Source of the DNA: Denitrificimonas caeni DSM 24390
GTDB lineage: Bacteria; Pseudomonadota; Gammaproteobacteria; Pseudomonadales; Pseudomonadaceae
NCBI RefSeq assembly: GCF_000421765.1
Contig: NZ_ATXQ01000006.1
Span: 62,001 to 126,000, forward strand
DNA length: 64,000 nucleotides
Reading direction: 5' to 3'
Both the position numbers and the translations under genes were made by a program. Position 1 is the stretch's first letter; every line of letters starts with the position of its first letter. Under the pieces are notes generated by a model. It was not told where the DNA came from. It searched no databases and saw only the letters and a program-made list of their open reading frames with translations. Of the stretch, positions 20,577 through 28,854 are shown piece after piece.

Positions 20577-20655
20577 TTTTAGCAAGCAAGCGCACTACAA
20601 CAGTCATTTTTAATTTTCAAGCACTATTGCGCACAAACACCATAAGGATCTCATT

Positions 20656-22932
20656 ATGACAGACTTTAAAGCCATTAAAGTAACCAAGCGCGATGGTCGC
20701 CAAGAACCGATCGACTTAGACAAGATCCATCGGGTTCTTGATTGGGCTGCTATGGGTTTAAAGAATGTCTCGGTATCGCAAGTTGAGCTGAAATCACACA
20801 TCCAGTTCTACAATGGCATGCGTACCAAAGATATCCACGAAACCATTATTAAAGCCGCTGCGGATTTGATCTCTGAAAGCACTCCAGACTATCAATACCT
20901 TGCTGCGCGCTTGGCGATTTTTCACCTGCGTAAAATCGCTTATGGTGAGTTTGAGCCGCCACATTTGTTTGATCACGTCACCAAGCTGACCAACGAAGAA
21001 CGTTACGACAGCCATATTTTACGTGACTACGATAAAGCTGAGTTTGACGAGCTGAATGAGTACATTGATCACGGCCGTGACATGAGCTTTTCTTACGCTG
21101 CAGTGAAACAGCTGGAAGGCAAGTATTTAGTACAGAATCGCGTCACTAAAGACGTCTACGAAAGCCCGCAGATGCTGTATATCTTGATTGGTATGTGCTT
21201 ATTTGCCGACTATCCAAAAGCCACCCGCTTGAACTACATCAAGCGTTTCTACGATGCCATTTCGTTATTCAAAATCTCTCTGCCCACGCCAATCATGGCG
21301 GGCGTGCGTACGCCATCACGTCAGTTCAGCTCATGCGTGTTGATTGAGTGCGGCGACAGCTTAGATTCAATCAGCGCCACCACTTCAGCGATTGTTAAAT
21401 ATGTCTCACTGCGTGCCGGTATCGGTATCAACGCTGGTCGCATTCGCGCCGTTGGTAGTCCGATTCGTGGTGGTGAAGCACAGCACACTGGTTGTATTCC
21501 GTTTTTCAAGCTGTTCCAAGCGGCGGTTAAATCCTGCTCACAAGGCGGCGTGCGTGGTGGTGCAGCAACGCTGTTCTACCCAATGTGGCACTTGGAAGTT
21601 GAATCTTTATTGGTTCTGAAAAACAACCGTGGCGTGGAAGAAAACCGTGTTCGTCACATGGACTATGGTGTGCAGCTGAACAAGCTGATGTATCAGCGTC
21701 TGATTCAAGGTGGCAATATCACCTTGTTCTCGCCACATGAAGTGCCAGGCCTGTACGAAGCGTTTTTTGCTGATCAAGTAGAATTCGAGCGTCTGTACGT
21801 CAAATACGAGCAAGATGAAAGCATTCGCAAGCGCACCATGACCGCGGTTGAGCTGTTCTCATTGATGATGCAAGAGCGTGCCAGCACCGGTCGTATTTAT
21901 ATTCAGAACGTTGACCACTGCAATACTCACAGTCCGTTTGATCCAAAAGTTGCACCGATTCGTCAGTCCAACCTGTGCCTGGAAATTGCCCTGCCCACCA
22001 GCCCGCTGGAAAACATCAACGAAACGGATAAAGAAATCGCACTATGCACCTTGTCAGCCTTTAACTTAGGCGCCATTGATAGCCTTGATGAGCTTGAAGA
22101 CCTCGCTGATCTTGCTGTGCGCGCACTGGATTCCTTACTGACTTACCAGGACTACCCTCTGGAAGCCGCACGTAACGCAACCATGAAGCGTCGTACGCTC
22201 GGCGTGGGCGTGATCAACTTTGCTTACTACTTGGCTAAAAATGGCTTGAAGTACTCTGATGGTTCAGCCAATGCGCTGACTCACCGTACGTTTGAAGCGA
22301 TGCAATATTACCTGCTGAAAGCATCGAACAATCTGTCGAAAGAATTTGGTCCGTGCACAGCCTTTAATGAAACAACCTATGCGCAAGGCATTTTGCCAAT
22401 CGACACCTACAAGAAAGATTTGGATGTCATTTGTAACGAACCGCTGCATTTAGACTGGGAAACACTGCGTGCTGACATTGTTAAACACGGTCTGCGTAAC
22501 TCTACCCTGTCTTCGCTAATGCCTTCGGAAACCTCCAGCCAGATTTCCAATGCGACCAATGGTATTGAGCCACCGCGTGGTTTGGTGACCATTAAGCAAT
22601 CAAAAGACGGCATCCTCAAACAAGTTGTGCCGGGCTATGACGAGCTCAAAGATAAGTACGAATTACTTTGGAATATGCCCAACAACGAAGGCTATTTACA
22701 CCTGGTTGGCATCATGCAGAAGTTTGTCGACCAAGCCATTTCCGCCAACACCAACTACGATCCACAGCGTTTTGACGCTGGCCGTGTACCGATGCAACAG
22801 CTATTAAAAGACTTACTGACAGCCTACAAATTCGGTCTTAAAACACTGTACTACCAAAACACACGCGATGGCGCTGATGACAGCCAAAGCGATATGGATG
22901 ATGGTTGCGCTGGTGGCGCTTGCAAGATTTAA
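20656..22932 (+). CDS. nrdA: Class Ia ribonucleotide reductase, large subunit
   Basis: 758 residues, close to E. coli NrdA (761) in length and, by eye, in sequence along its whole length. One ATP-cone at the N-terminus (about 5-95, KVTKRDGRQEPIDLDKIHRV). Active-site cysteine segments RQFSSCVLIECG, RQSNLCLEIALP and IALCTLSAFN. C-terminal swivelling pair Cys751/Cys756 in GCAGGACKI. It makes dNDPs aerobically with NrdB. AAGGA stands nine bases before the ATG. Pseudomonas aeruginosa has a much longer, divergent NrdA, so this gene looks like a xenologue of enterobacterial type. Confidence 0.96.
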   Translation: MTDFKAIKVTKRDGRQEPIDLDKIHRVLDWAAMGLKNVSVSQVELKSHIQFYNGMRTKDIHETIIKAAADLISESTPDYQYLAARLAIFHLRKIAYGEFEPPHLFDHVTKLTNEERYDSHILRDYDKAEFDELNEYIDHGRDMSFSYAAVKQLEGKYLVQNRVTKDVYESPQMLYILIGMCLFADYPKATRLNYIKRFYDAISLFKISLPTPIMAGVRTPSRQFSSCVLIECGDSLDSISATTSAIVKYVSLRAGIGINAGRIRAVGSPIRGGEAQHTGCIPFFKLFQAAVKSCSQGGVRGGAATLFYPMWHLEVESLLVLKNNRGVEENRVRHMDYGVQLNKLMYQRLIQGGNITLFSPHEVPGLYEAFFADQVEFERLYVKYEQDESIRKRTMTAVELFSLMMQERASTGRIYIQNVDHCNTHSPFDPKVAPIRQSNLCLEIALPTSPLENINETDKEIALCTLSAFNLGAIDSLDELEDLADLAVRALDSLLTYQDYPLEAARNATMKRRTLGVGVINFAYYLAKNGLKYSDGSANALTHRTFEAMQYYLLKASNNLSKEFGPCTAFNETTYAQGILPIDTYKKDLDVICNEPLHLDWETLRADIVKHGLRNSTLSSLMPSETSSQISNATNGIEPPRGLVTIKQSKDGILKQVVPGYDELKDKYELLWNMPNNEGYLHLVGIMQKFVDQAISANTNYDPQRFDAGRVPMQQLLKDLLTAYKFGLKTLYYQNTRDGADDSQSDMDDGCAGGACKI

Positions 22933-22944
22933 GGGTAAATAAGA

Positions 22945-24078
22945 ATGAAATACAGCACTTTCTCACTGACTGATAACGACCAACTCCAAGAACCTATGTT
23001 CTTTGGCCAACCGGTTAACGTCGCCCGTTACGACCAACAAAAATATCCTATTTTTGAAAAGTTGATTGAAAAACAACTGTCGTTTTTCTGGCGTCCTGAG
23101 GAAGTGGATGTTTCTCAAGATCGGACCGATTACCGCAATCTGCCCGATCATGAAAAGCATATTTTTATCAGCAACTTGAAATATCAAACGCTGTTGGATT
23201 CAATCCAAGGTCGCAGCCCGAACGTTGCTTTCTTGCCACTGGTTTCAATTCCAGAATTAGAAACTTGGATAGAAACTTGGTCATTCTCAGAAACCATTCA
23301 CTCGCGCTCGTACACGCATATTATTCGTAATATCGTTAATGATCCTGCCGTGGTGTTTGACGACATTATGCGCAACCAGCACATCATTGAGCGTGCTGGT
23401 GATATTTCTAAGTACTACGATGACCTGATTCACTACAGCATGCTCTACAACAAGTGCGGCGCGGGTACCCATACTTTGAATGGCAAAACCCACGAAGTCA
23501 GCTTGTTTGAACTTAAGCGCAAGCTGTACCTGTGCATGATGAGTGTTAACGTGCTCGAAGCGATCCGCTTCTATGTCAGCTTTGCTTGCTCCTTTGCCTT
23601 TGCTGAGCGTCGCTTAATGGAAGGCAACGCGAAAATCATTCGCCTGATTGCGCGTGATGAAGCGCTGCACCTGACCGGCACCCAGCACATCATCAATATC
23701 ATGCAAGATGGCCAAGACGACCCAGAGATGGCCGAAGTGGCTCGTTCCTGCCACGCAGAAAGCGTTGAAATTTTTAAGCATGCGGCGCAGCAAGAAAAAG
23801 AATGGGCCAAGTACTTATTTAAAGACGGCTCAATGATTGGTCTGAACCTCGACATTCTTAACCAGTATATTGAATACATCACTAACTTGCGCATGCATGC
23901 AGTGGGACTTGAGCCAGCATTTAGCAATGCCTCGCACAACCCAATCCCATGGATTAACGCTTGGTTGGTATCGGATAACGTACAGGTTGCACCGCAAGAA
24001 GTTGAAGTCAGCTCCTACTTGGTTGGCCAAATAAACTCGACTGTTTCCGCAGAAGACTTAGGCGAATTCGAGCTTTAA
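22945..24078 (+). CDS. nrdB: Class Ia ribonucleotide reductase, small (radical) subunit
   Basis: 377 residues, near E. coli NrdB (376). Diiron ligands and radical residues are in place: D85 (LLDSIQG), E116 and H119 (SETIHSRSY), tyrosyl radical Y123, then VLEAIRFY and [11 protein letters not shown] for the second helix pair. The C-terminal [10 protein letters not shown] tail contacts NrdA. It begins 12 bases after nrdA and abuts yfaE, giving a three-gene operon. Confidence 0.96.
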   Translation: MKYSTFSLTDNDQLQEPMFFGQPVNVARYDQQKYPIFEKLIEKQLSFFWRPEEVDVSQDRTDYRNLPDHEKHIFISNLKYQTLLDSIQGRSPNVAFLPLVSIPELETWIETWSFSETIHSRSYTHIIRNIVNDPAVVFDDIMRNQHIIERAGDISKYYDDLIHYSMLYNKCGAGTHTLNGKTHEVSLFELKRKLYLCMMSVNVLEAIRFYVSFACSFAFAERRLMEGNAKIIRLIARDEALHLTGTQHIINIMQDGQDDPEMAEVARSCHAESVEIFKHAAQQEKEWAKYLFKDGSMIGLNLDILNQYIEYITNLRMHAVGLEPAFSNASHNPIPWINAWLVSDNVQVAPQEVEVSSYLVGQINSTVSAEDLGEFEL

Positions 24079-24357
24079 ATGAGCAAGGTTATGCAAGTCA
24101 TTACTGAGGATTTAATTTTTCACTTAGAGGAGTCAGAAACCCTGCTTGAAGGCTTAGAACGCACCGGTCACAAGGTCGAATACCAGTGCCGCAGCGGTTA
24201 CTGCGGCGCCTGCCGCGTGACCCTGCGTTCGGGTAGCGTGGACTACATCAACACCCCGCTAGCCTACCTGCGCCAAGACGAAATCCTACCCTGCTGCTGC
24301 CGCGCGCTTGAGCCGTTGGTGGTGAAGGTGAGCTTGAAGAGTAAGTACAGCGCTTAA
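24079..24357 (+). CDS. yfaE: YfaE-type 2Fe-2S ferredoxin for NrdB cofactor maintenance
   Basis: 92-residue plant-type ferredoxin. Cluster ligands appear as CRSGYCGACR (Cys37, Cys42, Cys45) and a fourth cysteine in PCCCRA (residues 72-74). In E. coli YfaE delivers electrons to repair and assemble the NrdB diferric-tyrosyl radical. Its ATG follows the nrdB stop with no gap, a strong sign of a dedicated role. A REP element begins 15 bases after its stop and may protect the mRNA end. Confidence 0.9.
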   Translation: MSKVMQVITEDLIFHLEESETLLEGLERTGHKVEYQCRSGYCGACRVTLRSGSVDYINTPLAYLRQDEILPCCCRALEPLVVKVSLKSKYSA

Positions 24358-24371
24358 TCCTGACCTGCTTA

Positions 24372-24395
24372 GGAGCGCGGGCCGCTGGCCCGCAA
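24372..24395 (+). repeat. REP element 3
   Basis: GGAGCGCGGGCC-GCT-GGCCCGCAA, just downstream of yfaE; same orientation and nearly the same sequence as REP 2. Confidence 0.88.
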
Positions 24396-24500
24396 TAATT
24401 TCTCACATCCAAGCGCGTAGGTAAGCGCCACCCCTGACGACTCATTACCTCACAATCAATTCAAGCTAATCCTCTATTCGCAGCATCACATGCTCAGCAC

Positions 24501-24645
24501 AATGCGGGCCTGCGGCCCGCGCTCCCAAACAGCAATGCAAGCTCTCGATTGACTCTAGGCTCCACGCAATAAGCACGTCCATAGTCTGCAGGATCACTAC
24601 AATCTCTCAGCACACTCTGGGAGCGCGGGCGGCCCGCCCGCAATA
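24501..24645. repeat. Left REP-pair block (BIME) beside the RAYT gene
   Basis: 145 bases made of REP 4 (24501-24527, inverted) and REP 5 (24617-24645, direct, with a GCGGGCG/CGCCCGC stem) joined by a unique-looking spacer. The whole block recurs at 25464-25609 on the other side of the transposase with about 90% identity, spacer included (AGCAATGCAAG, CGCAATAAGCACGTCCATAG, TCTCAGCACACTCTGGGAG). Confidence 0.88.
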
Positions 24646-24776
24646 CGCTCTTATATCAACACACATCTAAACTTTGCCCGCACGATCCTTCAACAAAAAA
24701 GAAAATCGACTACACTTTCTAGACCATGCTAAGCAATTTCAATATTGCTAAGTAACAATGAAACATGGAGATCACT

Positions 24777-25385
24777 ATGCAAACTCAAGGACGAGTCGCA
24801 GGTAACGTATCAGCAAAAACCACACTTCCAGAAGCTCATAGTCGCGGTTATCTGCCTCACATTGAAGAGGCTGAATTTCAAATGATTACCTATCGGCTTG
24901 GCGACGCACTTCCTACCGAAGTGATGCAACGCTTAGCTCATCTTGGCAGCGAAAAGAGACGTATTGATACTGAGCAGCTATTGGGTGCAGGTTACGGACA
25001 GTGTTGGCTGGCTTACCCTAACATCGCCAAAATCGTAATCGACAACTGGTTGTACTTTGCTGGAAAGCGCTACAGGATTCTGGCCTATGTCGTCATGCCA
25101 AATCACGTGCATCTGTTAATTCATGTGTTCGAAGACAGCTCACTTTCGAAAATTATCCAGAGCTGGAAATCTTACACGGCCAAGAAAATCGCTAAACAAC
25201 TGGACTTAGCTGGACAACAACCGACACTACCCATCTGGCAACCCGACTATTGGGATAGATTTATTCGCAATCAGGCACACCTCGAAGCGGCTATCGCCTA
25301 TATCCATAACAACCCAGTGACTGCTGGTCTTGTGGCTTGCTCGACAGATTGGCGTTGGAGTAGTGATTACAAAAGTCGCTCATAA
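24777..25385 (+). CDS. rayT: REP-associated tyrosine transposase (RAYT, Y1_Tnp/HUH)
   Basis: 202 residues. The HUH motif is visible as VMPNHVHLLIH. The C-terminal block YWDRFIRNQAHLEAA followed by YIHNNPVTAGLV carries the tyrosine region of the IS200-like REP transposase family, and the N-terminus has the family's GYLPHIEEAEFQ. RAYTs cut REP-type single strands and are single-copy, domesticated relatives of IS200/IS605 transposases. The start at 24777 is chosen for the GGAG at 24767-24770; an in-frame ATG at 24765 would add four residues. Bracketed by REP pairs as expected. Confidence 0.93.
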   Translation: MQTQGRVAGNVSAKTTLPEAHSRGYLPHIEEAEFQMITYRLGDALPTEVMQRLAHLGSEKRRIDTEQLLGAGYGQCWLAYPNIAKIVIDNWLYFAGKRYRILAYVVMPNHVHLLIHVFEDSSLSKIIQSWKSYTAKKIAKQLDLAGQQPTLPIWQPDYWDRFIRNQAHLEAAIAYIHNNPVTAGLVACSTDWRWSSDYKSRS

Positions 25386-25463
25386 AATATAATAGCTAGC
25401 TGGATTAAAACGCCATTGAATACAGGCAAATGCACTTAAGTTGCTGTGTACTTAGTAGCCTCT

Positions 25464-25609
25464 AATGCGGGCCAGCGGCCCGCGTTCCCAGACAGCAATG
25501 CAAGTTCTCGATTAACTCTAGGCTTCCCGCAATAAGCACGTCCATAGCCTGCAAACTCACTGAAAATTTCTCAGCACACTCTGGGAGCGCGGGCGGCTCG
25601 CCCGCAATA
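25464..25609. repeat. Right REP-pair block (BIME) beside the RAYT gene
   Basis: 146 bases: REP 6 (25464-25490, inverted) and REP 7 (25581-25609, direct) with the same spacer as the left block. The two blocks are direct repeats 963 bases apart enclosing the transposase and its promoter. Confidence 0.88.
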
Positions 25610-25775
25610 AGAACCTGCATTCTTGTGTCAAAGTCAGTTGAACTCACTCGCGCTTGCCAACCTGATAATAAATTCAATCTAAACCTCGCTCCTAAACACA
25701 GCACGATTAACATACAATACGTCCTCAAAATGGCTCTTCCGAGCAGCCAAGTCGTTATTAAAGAGCTGAACATTG

Positions 25776-25838
25776 ATGAACACAGTAAACCGCCGCTTCT
25801 CTGTCGCCCCGATGATGGATTGGACTTTTAATTTATAA
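25776..25838 (+). pseudogene. dusA': Severed 5' end of the original dusA
   Basis: ATG at 25776 opens MNTVNRRFSVAPMMDWT, then FNL and a stop. The part from Arg to Thr is the conserved N-terminus of DusA and repeats codons 41-51 of the intact dusA at 27696. The bases upstream (25625-25775) are probably the original dusA promoter region. After 25826 the sequence turns AT-rich and unrelated, marking the left end of an insertion. Confidence 0.85.
25794..25826 (+). mobile_element. Left attachment-like direct repeat of the dusA island
   Basis: 33 bases matching 27816-27848 at 30 positions, with a 14-base identical core GCCCCGATGATGGA. Integrative elements that use the dusA 5' end as attachment site are an established class; the position within the gene fits. 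Confidence 0.8.
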
Positions 25839-25946
25839 ATAACTTTAAAATCAATAACTTGCTAAAATTTATTTATTATTGTGACTCTTTTGTGTATCCG
25901 TAAATCTAGCAAACCACTCCAATCGATCAATAGGGAAGGTATTATA

Positions 25947-26441
25947 ATGCGTAAAATTTTAGCAATGGCTCTGATTTATACTGCGCTTGCAGGTTGCGGG
26001 CACTCGCAAATTCAGTACCAACCCTCCGATAGAAACCTTGATTGGAACAAAGCAGTATCGATCATTGAGCAAGGCTTTTATGAAGACTACGGTGCACAAA
26101 AAACACAAGCCGTTGCAGTAACAAGCGAAGCAATCATTTTGTCTGATGGTACGATTTCAAACAGTGTAGGAATTAGCACCGCCAGTCCGATAGCGGGCAG
26201 TGCTTTAATTGTAGGAACTAGCACGACCAAAACAGTCAGCGCTGGCCAGAGAATTTATCTGAACTCTTTAGCCGATAGCATGCTTATGAAGCGCAACGGA
26301 CGCGATCATCGCTATGCTGTCATCATCCGCATAAAGCCCGGAGTAACGGCTCGGAGTGTGTTTTTCAGAACAGAGCATCAAGCAAGAAAATTCTTAGATG
26401 CTCTAGAGTATTTAAAAGTAGCTTACAGTATGGCCAACTAG
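25947..26441 (+). CDS. Island-encoded lipoprotein of unknown function
   Basis: 164 residues starting with a lipoprotein signal, lipobox LAGC with Cys17 (MRKILAMALIYTALAGCGH). The mature part has a hydrophobic Gly/Ser/Thr stretch (about 78-100, SNSVGISTASPIAGSALIVG) and a C-terminal basic half. GGGAAGGT six bases before the ATG at 25947 decides the start over a more upstream in-frame codon. No family recognised. 96 bases separate it from the kinase gene; no terminator is seen between, so they may share a transcript. Confidence 0.75.
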   Translation: MRKILAMALIYTALAGCGHSQIQYQPSDRNLDWNKAVSIIEQGFYEDYGAQKTQAVAVTSEAIILSDGTISNSVGISTASPIAGSALIVGTSTTKTVSAGQRIYLNSLADSMLMKRNGRDHRYAVIIRIKPGVTARSVFFRTEHQARKFLDALEYLKVAYSMAN

Positions 26442-26537
26442 CAATTATAAAACCGTTAACAGCGCAGAAACCAAACGAATGAAACAAACTGTAGCTGCTC
26501 TGTTGTCCCAATCACGGATTAAACTGGTTAAAATTTA

Positions 26538-27272
26538 ATGCAGACAAAAGCTGAACAGCTGATAGCTGAAAAAGCACTCGCTTATGCTAGAAAAACGAAA
26601 AAGCAATTCGCTAAGACTGAAACCAATAAAGATATTTTCTCTCCTGAAGAACATCCTATTACGCTATTAATGGCAGGCTCTCCGGGTGCAGGTAAAACAG
26701 AAACGGCTCAAGAAATGCTTAGTGTCATCGGCCAGGCAATTCACATTGACCCCGACAGGTATCGAGATCACTTTGAAGACTACACTGGGTATAATGCTTA
26801 TCTTTTCCAAGGCGCAACCTCAATACTTGTCAACAAGGTTGTCGATGTCGCTTTAAAAAACGGACAAAGTTTCATACTTGACGGCACCCTTACCAAGTAC
26901 GAAATAGCTAAAAAAAACATCCAAAGGGCACTTGATAAAGGCCGTAATGTCATTATTTTGTATGTATACCAAGACCCTCTCGTAGCTTGGGAGTTTGTGC
27001 TAGCTCGTGAAAAAACAGAAGGACGGCGAATCCACCCTGACACATTTATAGAACAATATTTCGAAGCTCGGAATGTAGTAAACAAGCTGAAAGCTGAGTT
27101 TAAAAGCATGGTCCATCTTGAGATTTTAATAAAAACCATGGCCTACGCTGAGCATAAGAAATCTATACTGCGCTACATTAATGGGGCAACCTCTATTGAT
27201 TCGCACATTCCAGAGCAGTACACTTGCGAGCAGCTCCAAGAGCTAATAAAACGGGAATGCCAAAATGATTAA
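26538..27272 (+). CDS. Zeta-toxin-like P-loop kinase
   Basis: 244 residues. Walker A AGSPGAGKTE lies at residues 46-55 (K53). HIDPDRYRDHF at about 69-79 supplies the Asp/Arg pair found in zeta toxins, and FILDGTLTKYEIAKKNI plus VLAREKTEGRRIHPDTF look like the zeta central and lid segments. Zeta kinases phosphorylate UDP-N-acetylglucosamine and related sugars and kill cells when free of antitoxin; whether this one is toxic is not shown. No epsilon-type antitoxin lies upstream. Its TAA overlaps the start region of a 57-residue gene by eight bases. Weak ribosome site. Confidence 0.78.
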   Translation: MQTKAEQLIAEKALAYARKTKKQFAKTETNKDIFSPEEHPITLLMAGSPGAGKTETAQEMLSVIGQAIHIDPDRYRDHFEDYTGYNAYLFQGATSILVNKVVDVALKNGQSFILDGTLTKYEIAKKNIQRALDKGRNVIILYVYQDPLVAWEFVLAREKTEGRRIHPDTFIEQYFEARNVVNKLKAEFKSMVHLEILIKTMAYAEHKKSILRYINGATSIDSHIPEQYTCEQLQELIKRECQND

Positions 27273-27438
27273 TCGTTTACTAGGTAGAGATGAGAAAGTA
27301 GTCAGCACTGATTTCTCTAATTTTTTTAACAACGCTAAATCAGCAGAGCGTAAAAAAGTTTTTGAACAAGTGTTAACTGGTGCCTGCCGCCGCCAAGAAA
27401 AAGTTCTGGCCGAGCGCTCTCGTAGTATCAATGCGTAA
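27265..27438 (+). CDS. 57-residue partner of the zeta-like kinase
   Basis: Frame from ATG 27265 to TAA 27438 reads MINRLLGRDEKVVSTDFSNF, then a basic helix (AKSAERKKVFEQVL) and a second (CRRQEKVLAERSRS). It overlaps the kinase stop by eight bases, has GGGA about nine bases upstream, and is followed 11 bases later by a terminator, all signs of a real gene. No family recognised. By position it could be an antitoxin placed after the toxin, but this is inference. Confidence 0.65.
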   Translation: MINRLLGRDEKVVSTDFSNFFNNAKSAERKKVFEQVLTGACRRQEKVLAERSRSINA

Positions 27439-27449
27439 AAAAACAAAAG

Positions 27450-27473
27450 AGCCCCTTAAGTGGGGCTTTTTTT
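27450..27473 (+). terminator. Terminator after the island gene pair
   Basis: AGCCCC / GGGGCT stem (27450-27455 with 27462-27467), six-base loop TTAAGT, then seven Ts. Confidence 0.9.
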
Positions 27474-27590
27474 GCCTGCGAATAGATACAATATCCAACC
27501 TCAGCATCACAGATCAGCTACACACGATCTAATTCAGCCACCTCCCTGCCTGTCGTCATTAGCGACCTGCGACTGACCAATTAAGTGAAT

Positions 27591-27602
27591 ATAAGCGCTT
27601 AT
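27591..27602. promoter_or_regulatory. 12-bp palindrome in the new dusA leader
   Basis: ATAAGCGCTTAT is a perfect palindrome about 95 bases before the present dusA start, within the island. It could be an operator of the island-supplied promoter; no regulator is identified. Confidence 0.35.
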
Positions 27603-27695
27603 CGATACTCGATGAAGGTAGTGTCTTCTATGCGATAATAACCATTAATTTTATGCTCACAACCGCAGTGTCACATTTAATTTTACGGGGTCAAA

Positions 27696-28772
27696 ATGTT
27701 ACACCGAGCCGCTCAAAACGTACAAAAACAGCCAATAACAGACAATAACGAACACACAGAAAACACCACAGAATCATGCTTAAACCCAGCAAACCCGCTG
27801 GGTACGGTGTCTAGGCGCTTCTCCGTTGCCCCGATGATGGACTGGACTGACCACCACTGCCGCTACTTTTTGCGGCTGATTTCTAAGCGTGCGTTGCTCT
27901 ATACCGAGATGGTAACCACCGGTGCAATATTGTATGGCGAGAGTGCGCGATTTTTGCGCCATGACCAGTCTGAGCACCCCATAGCGTTGCAGCTAGGTGG
28001 CAGTAATCCTGCAGATTTAGCTGCTTGCACAAAGATGGCGGCTGCGGCAGGTTTCGATGAGGTGAATCTCAATGTTGGCTGTCCGAGCGATCGCGTGCAG
28101 AACAACATGATCGGTGCCTGCTTAATGGCGCATCCGCAGTTGGTCGCTGATTGCGTCAAGCAGATGCAGGATGGCGTAGATATTCCGGTCACGGTCAAGC
28201 ACCGCATTGGCATCAATGGCCGTGACAGCTATGCCAAGCTGTGCGATTTTGTCGGTACGGTACGTGACGCCGGTTGCACAAGTTTTACTGTGCATGCGCG
28301 GATTGCCATTTTGGAAGGCTTGTCACCGAAAGAAAACCGCGATATTCCACCGCTGCGCTATGACATTGCCGCGCAGCTTAAAACTGACTTTCCAGATTTG
28401 GAAATCATCCTCAATGGCGGCATCAAAACCCTTGAGCAATGCACAGAGCAGTTACAAATCTTTGACGGCGTGATGATTGGTCGTGAGGCTTACCACAACC
28501 CTTGGTTGCTCAGTGAGGTTGATCATCAACTGTTTGGCGATGCGCCGCGCGAGATTACCCGTACCGAGATTCTGCAGCAGTTACGCCCTTACCTCGTGGC
28601 GCATATCGCGCAGGGCGGCAAGGCAACCCACATCACTCGACATATTCTCGGTTTAGCACAGGGTTTCACCGGCGCTCGACGTTTTCGCCAGCTGTTATCA
28701 GCAGACATTTACAAAACAGATGAACCCATGCGCATTTATGATCAAGCTGTGGCGGGTCTCGAAGGTCGTTAA
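27696..28772 (+). CDS. dusA: tRNA-dihydrouridine(20/20a) synthase DusA
   Basis: 358 residues, FMN-dependent reductase making dihydrouridine at tRNA positions 20/20a. SVAPMMDWTDHHCR opens the TIM barrel at residue 43; the catalytic cysteine is Cys129 in NLNVGCPSDRVQ; KHRIGINGRDSY and GVMIGREAYHNP follow. The first 40 residues (MLHRAAQNVQKQPITDNNEH onward) do not look like DusA and come from the inserted island, which gave the gene a new start; the original start survives at 25776. GGGG lies about seven bases before this ATG. Confidence 0.93.
   Translation: MLHRAAQNVQKQPITDNNEHTENTTESCLNPANPLGTVSRRFSVAPMMDWTDHHCRYFLRLISKRALLYTEMVTTGAILYGESARFLRHDQSEHPIALQLGGSNPADLAACTKMAAAAGFDEVNLNVGCPSDRVQNNMIGACLMAHPQLVADCVKQMQDGVDIPVTVKHRIGINGRDSYAKLCDFVGTVRDAGCTSFTVHARIAILEGLSPKENRDIPPLRYDIAAQLKTDFPDLEIILNGGIKTLEQCTEQLQIFDGVMIGREAYHNPWLLSEVDHQLFGDAPREITRTEILQQLRPYLVAHIAQGGKATHITRHILGLAQGFTGARRFRQLLSADIYKTDEPMRIYDQAVAGLEGR
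27816..27848 (+). mobile_element. Right attachment-like direct repeat inside dusA
   Basis: Codons 41-51 of dusA; 30 of 33 bases equal 25794-25826. Marks the right boundary of the island. Confidence 0.8.
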
Positions 28773-28854
28773 GCGCATAGAAATTATTGCATCCGCAGCA
28801 GTGCTCAGTTATGTTCTGTGCACTCTTTTTTAGCCCCAGATCGCAGTTCATACT

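Larger units (their letters stand above)
25827..27848. mobile_element. 2.0-kb integrase-less island inserted in dusA
   Basis: Bounded by the two att-like repeats (offset 2022 bases). It carries a lipoprotein gene, a zeta-toxin-like kinase, a 57-residue protein and a terminator; its right end supplies a new start for dusA. It is more AT-rich than its flanks. No tyrosine recombinase, no excisionase and no replication gene is present, so it is either a deletion remnant of a larger element or a small element mobilised in trans. Confidence 0.75.

Noticed and set aside
25625-25831. 68-codon plus-strand open frame before the island
   Set aside because: It overlaps the severed dusA start in another frame; the dusA frame explains the conserved bases.
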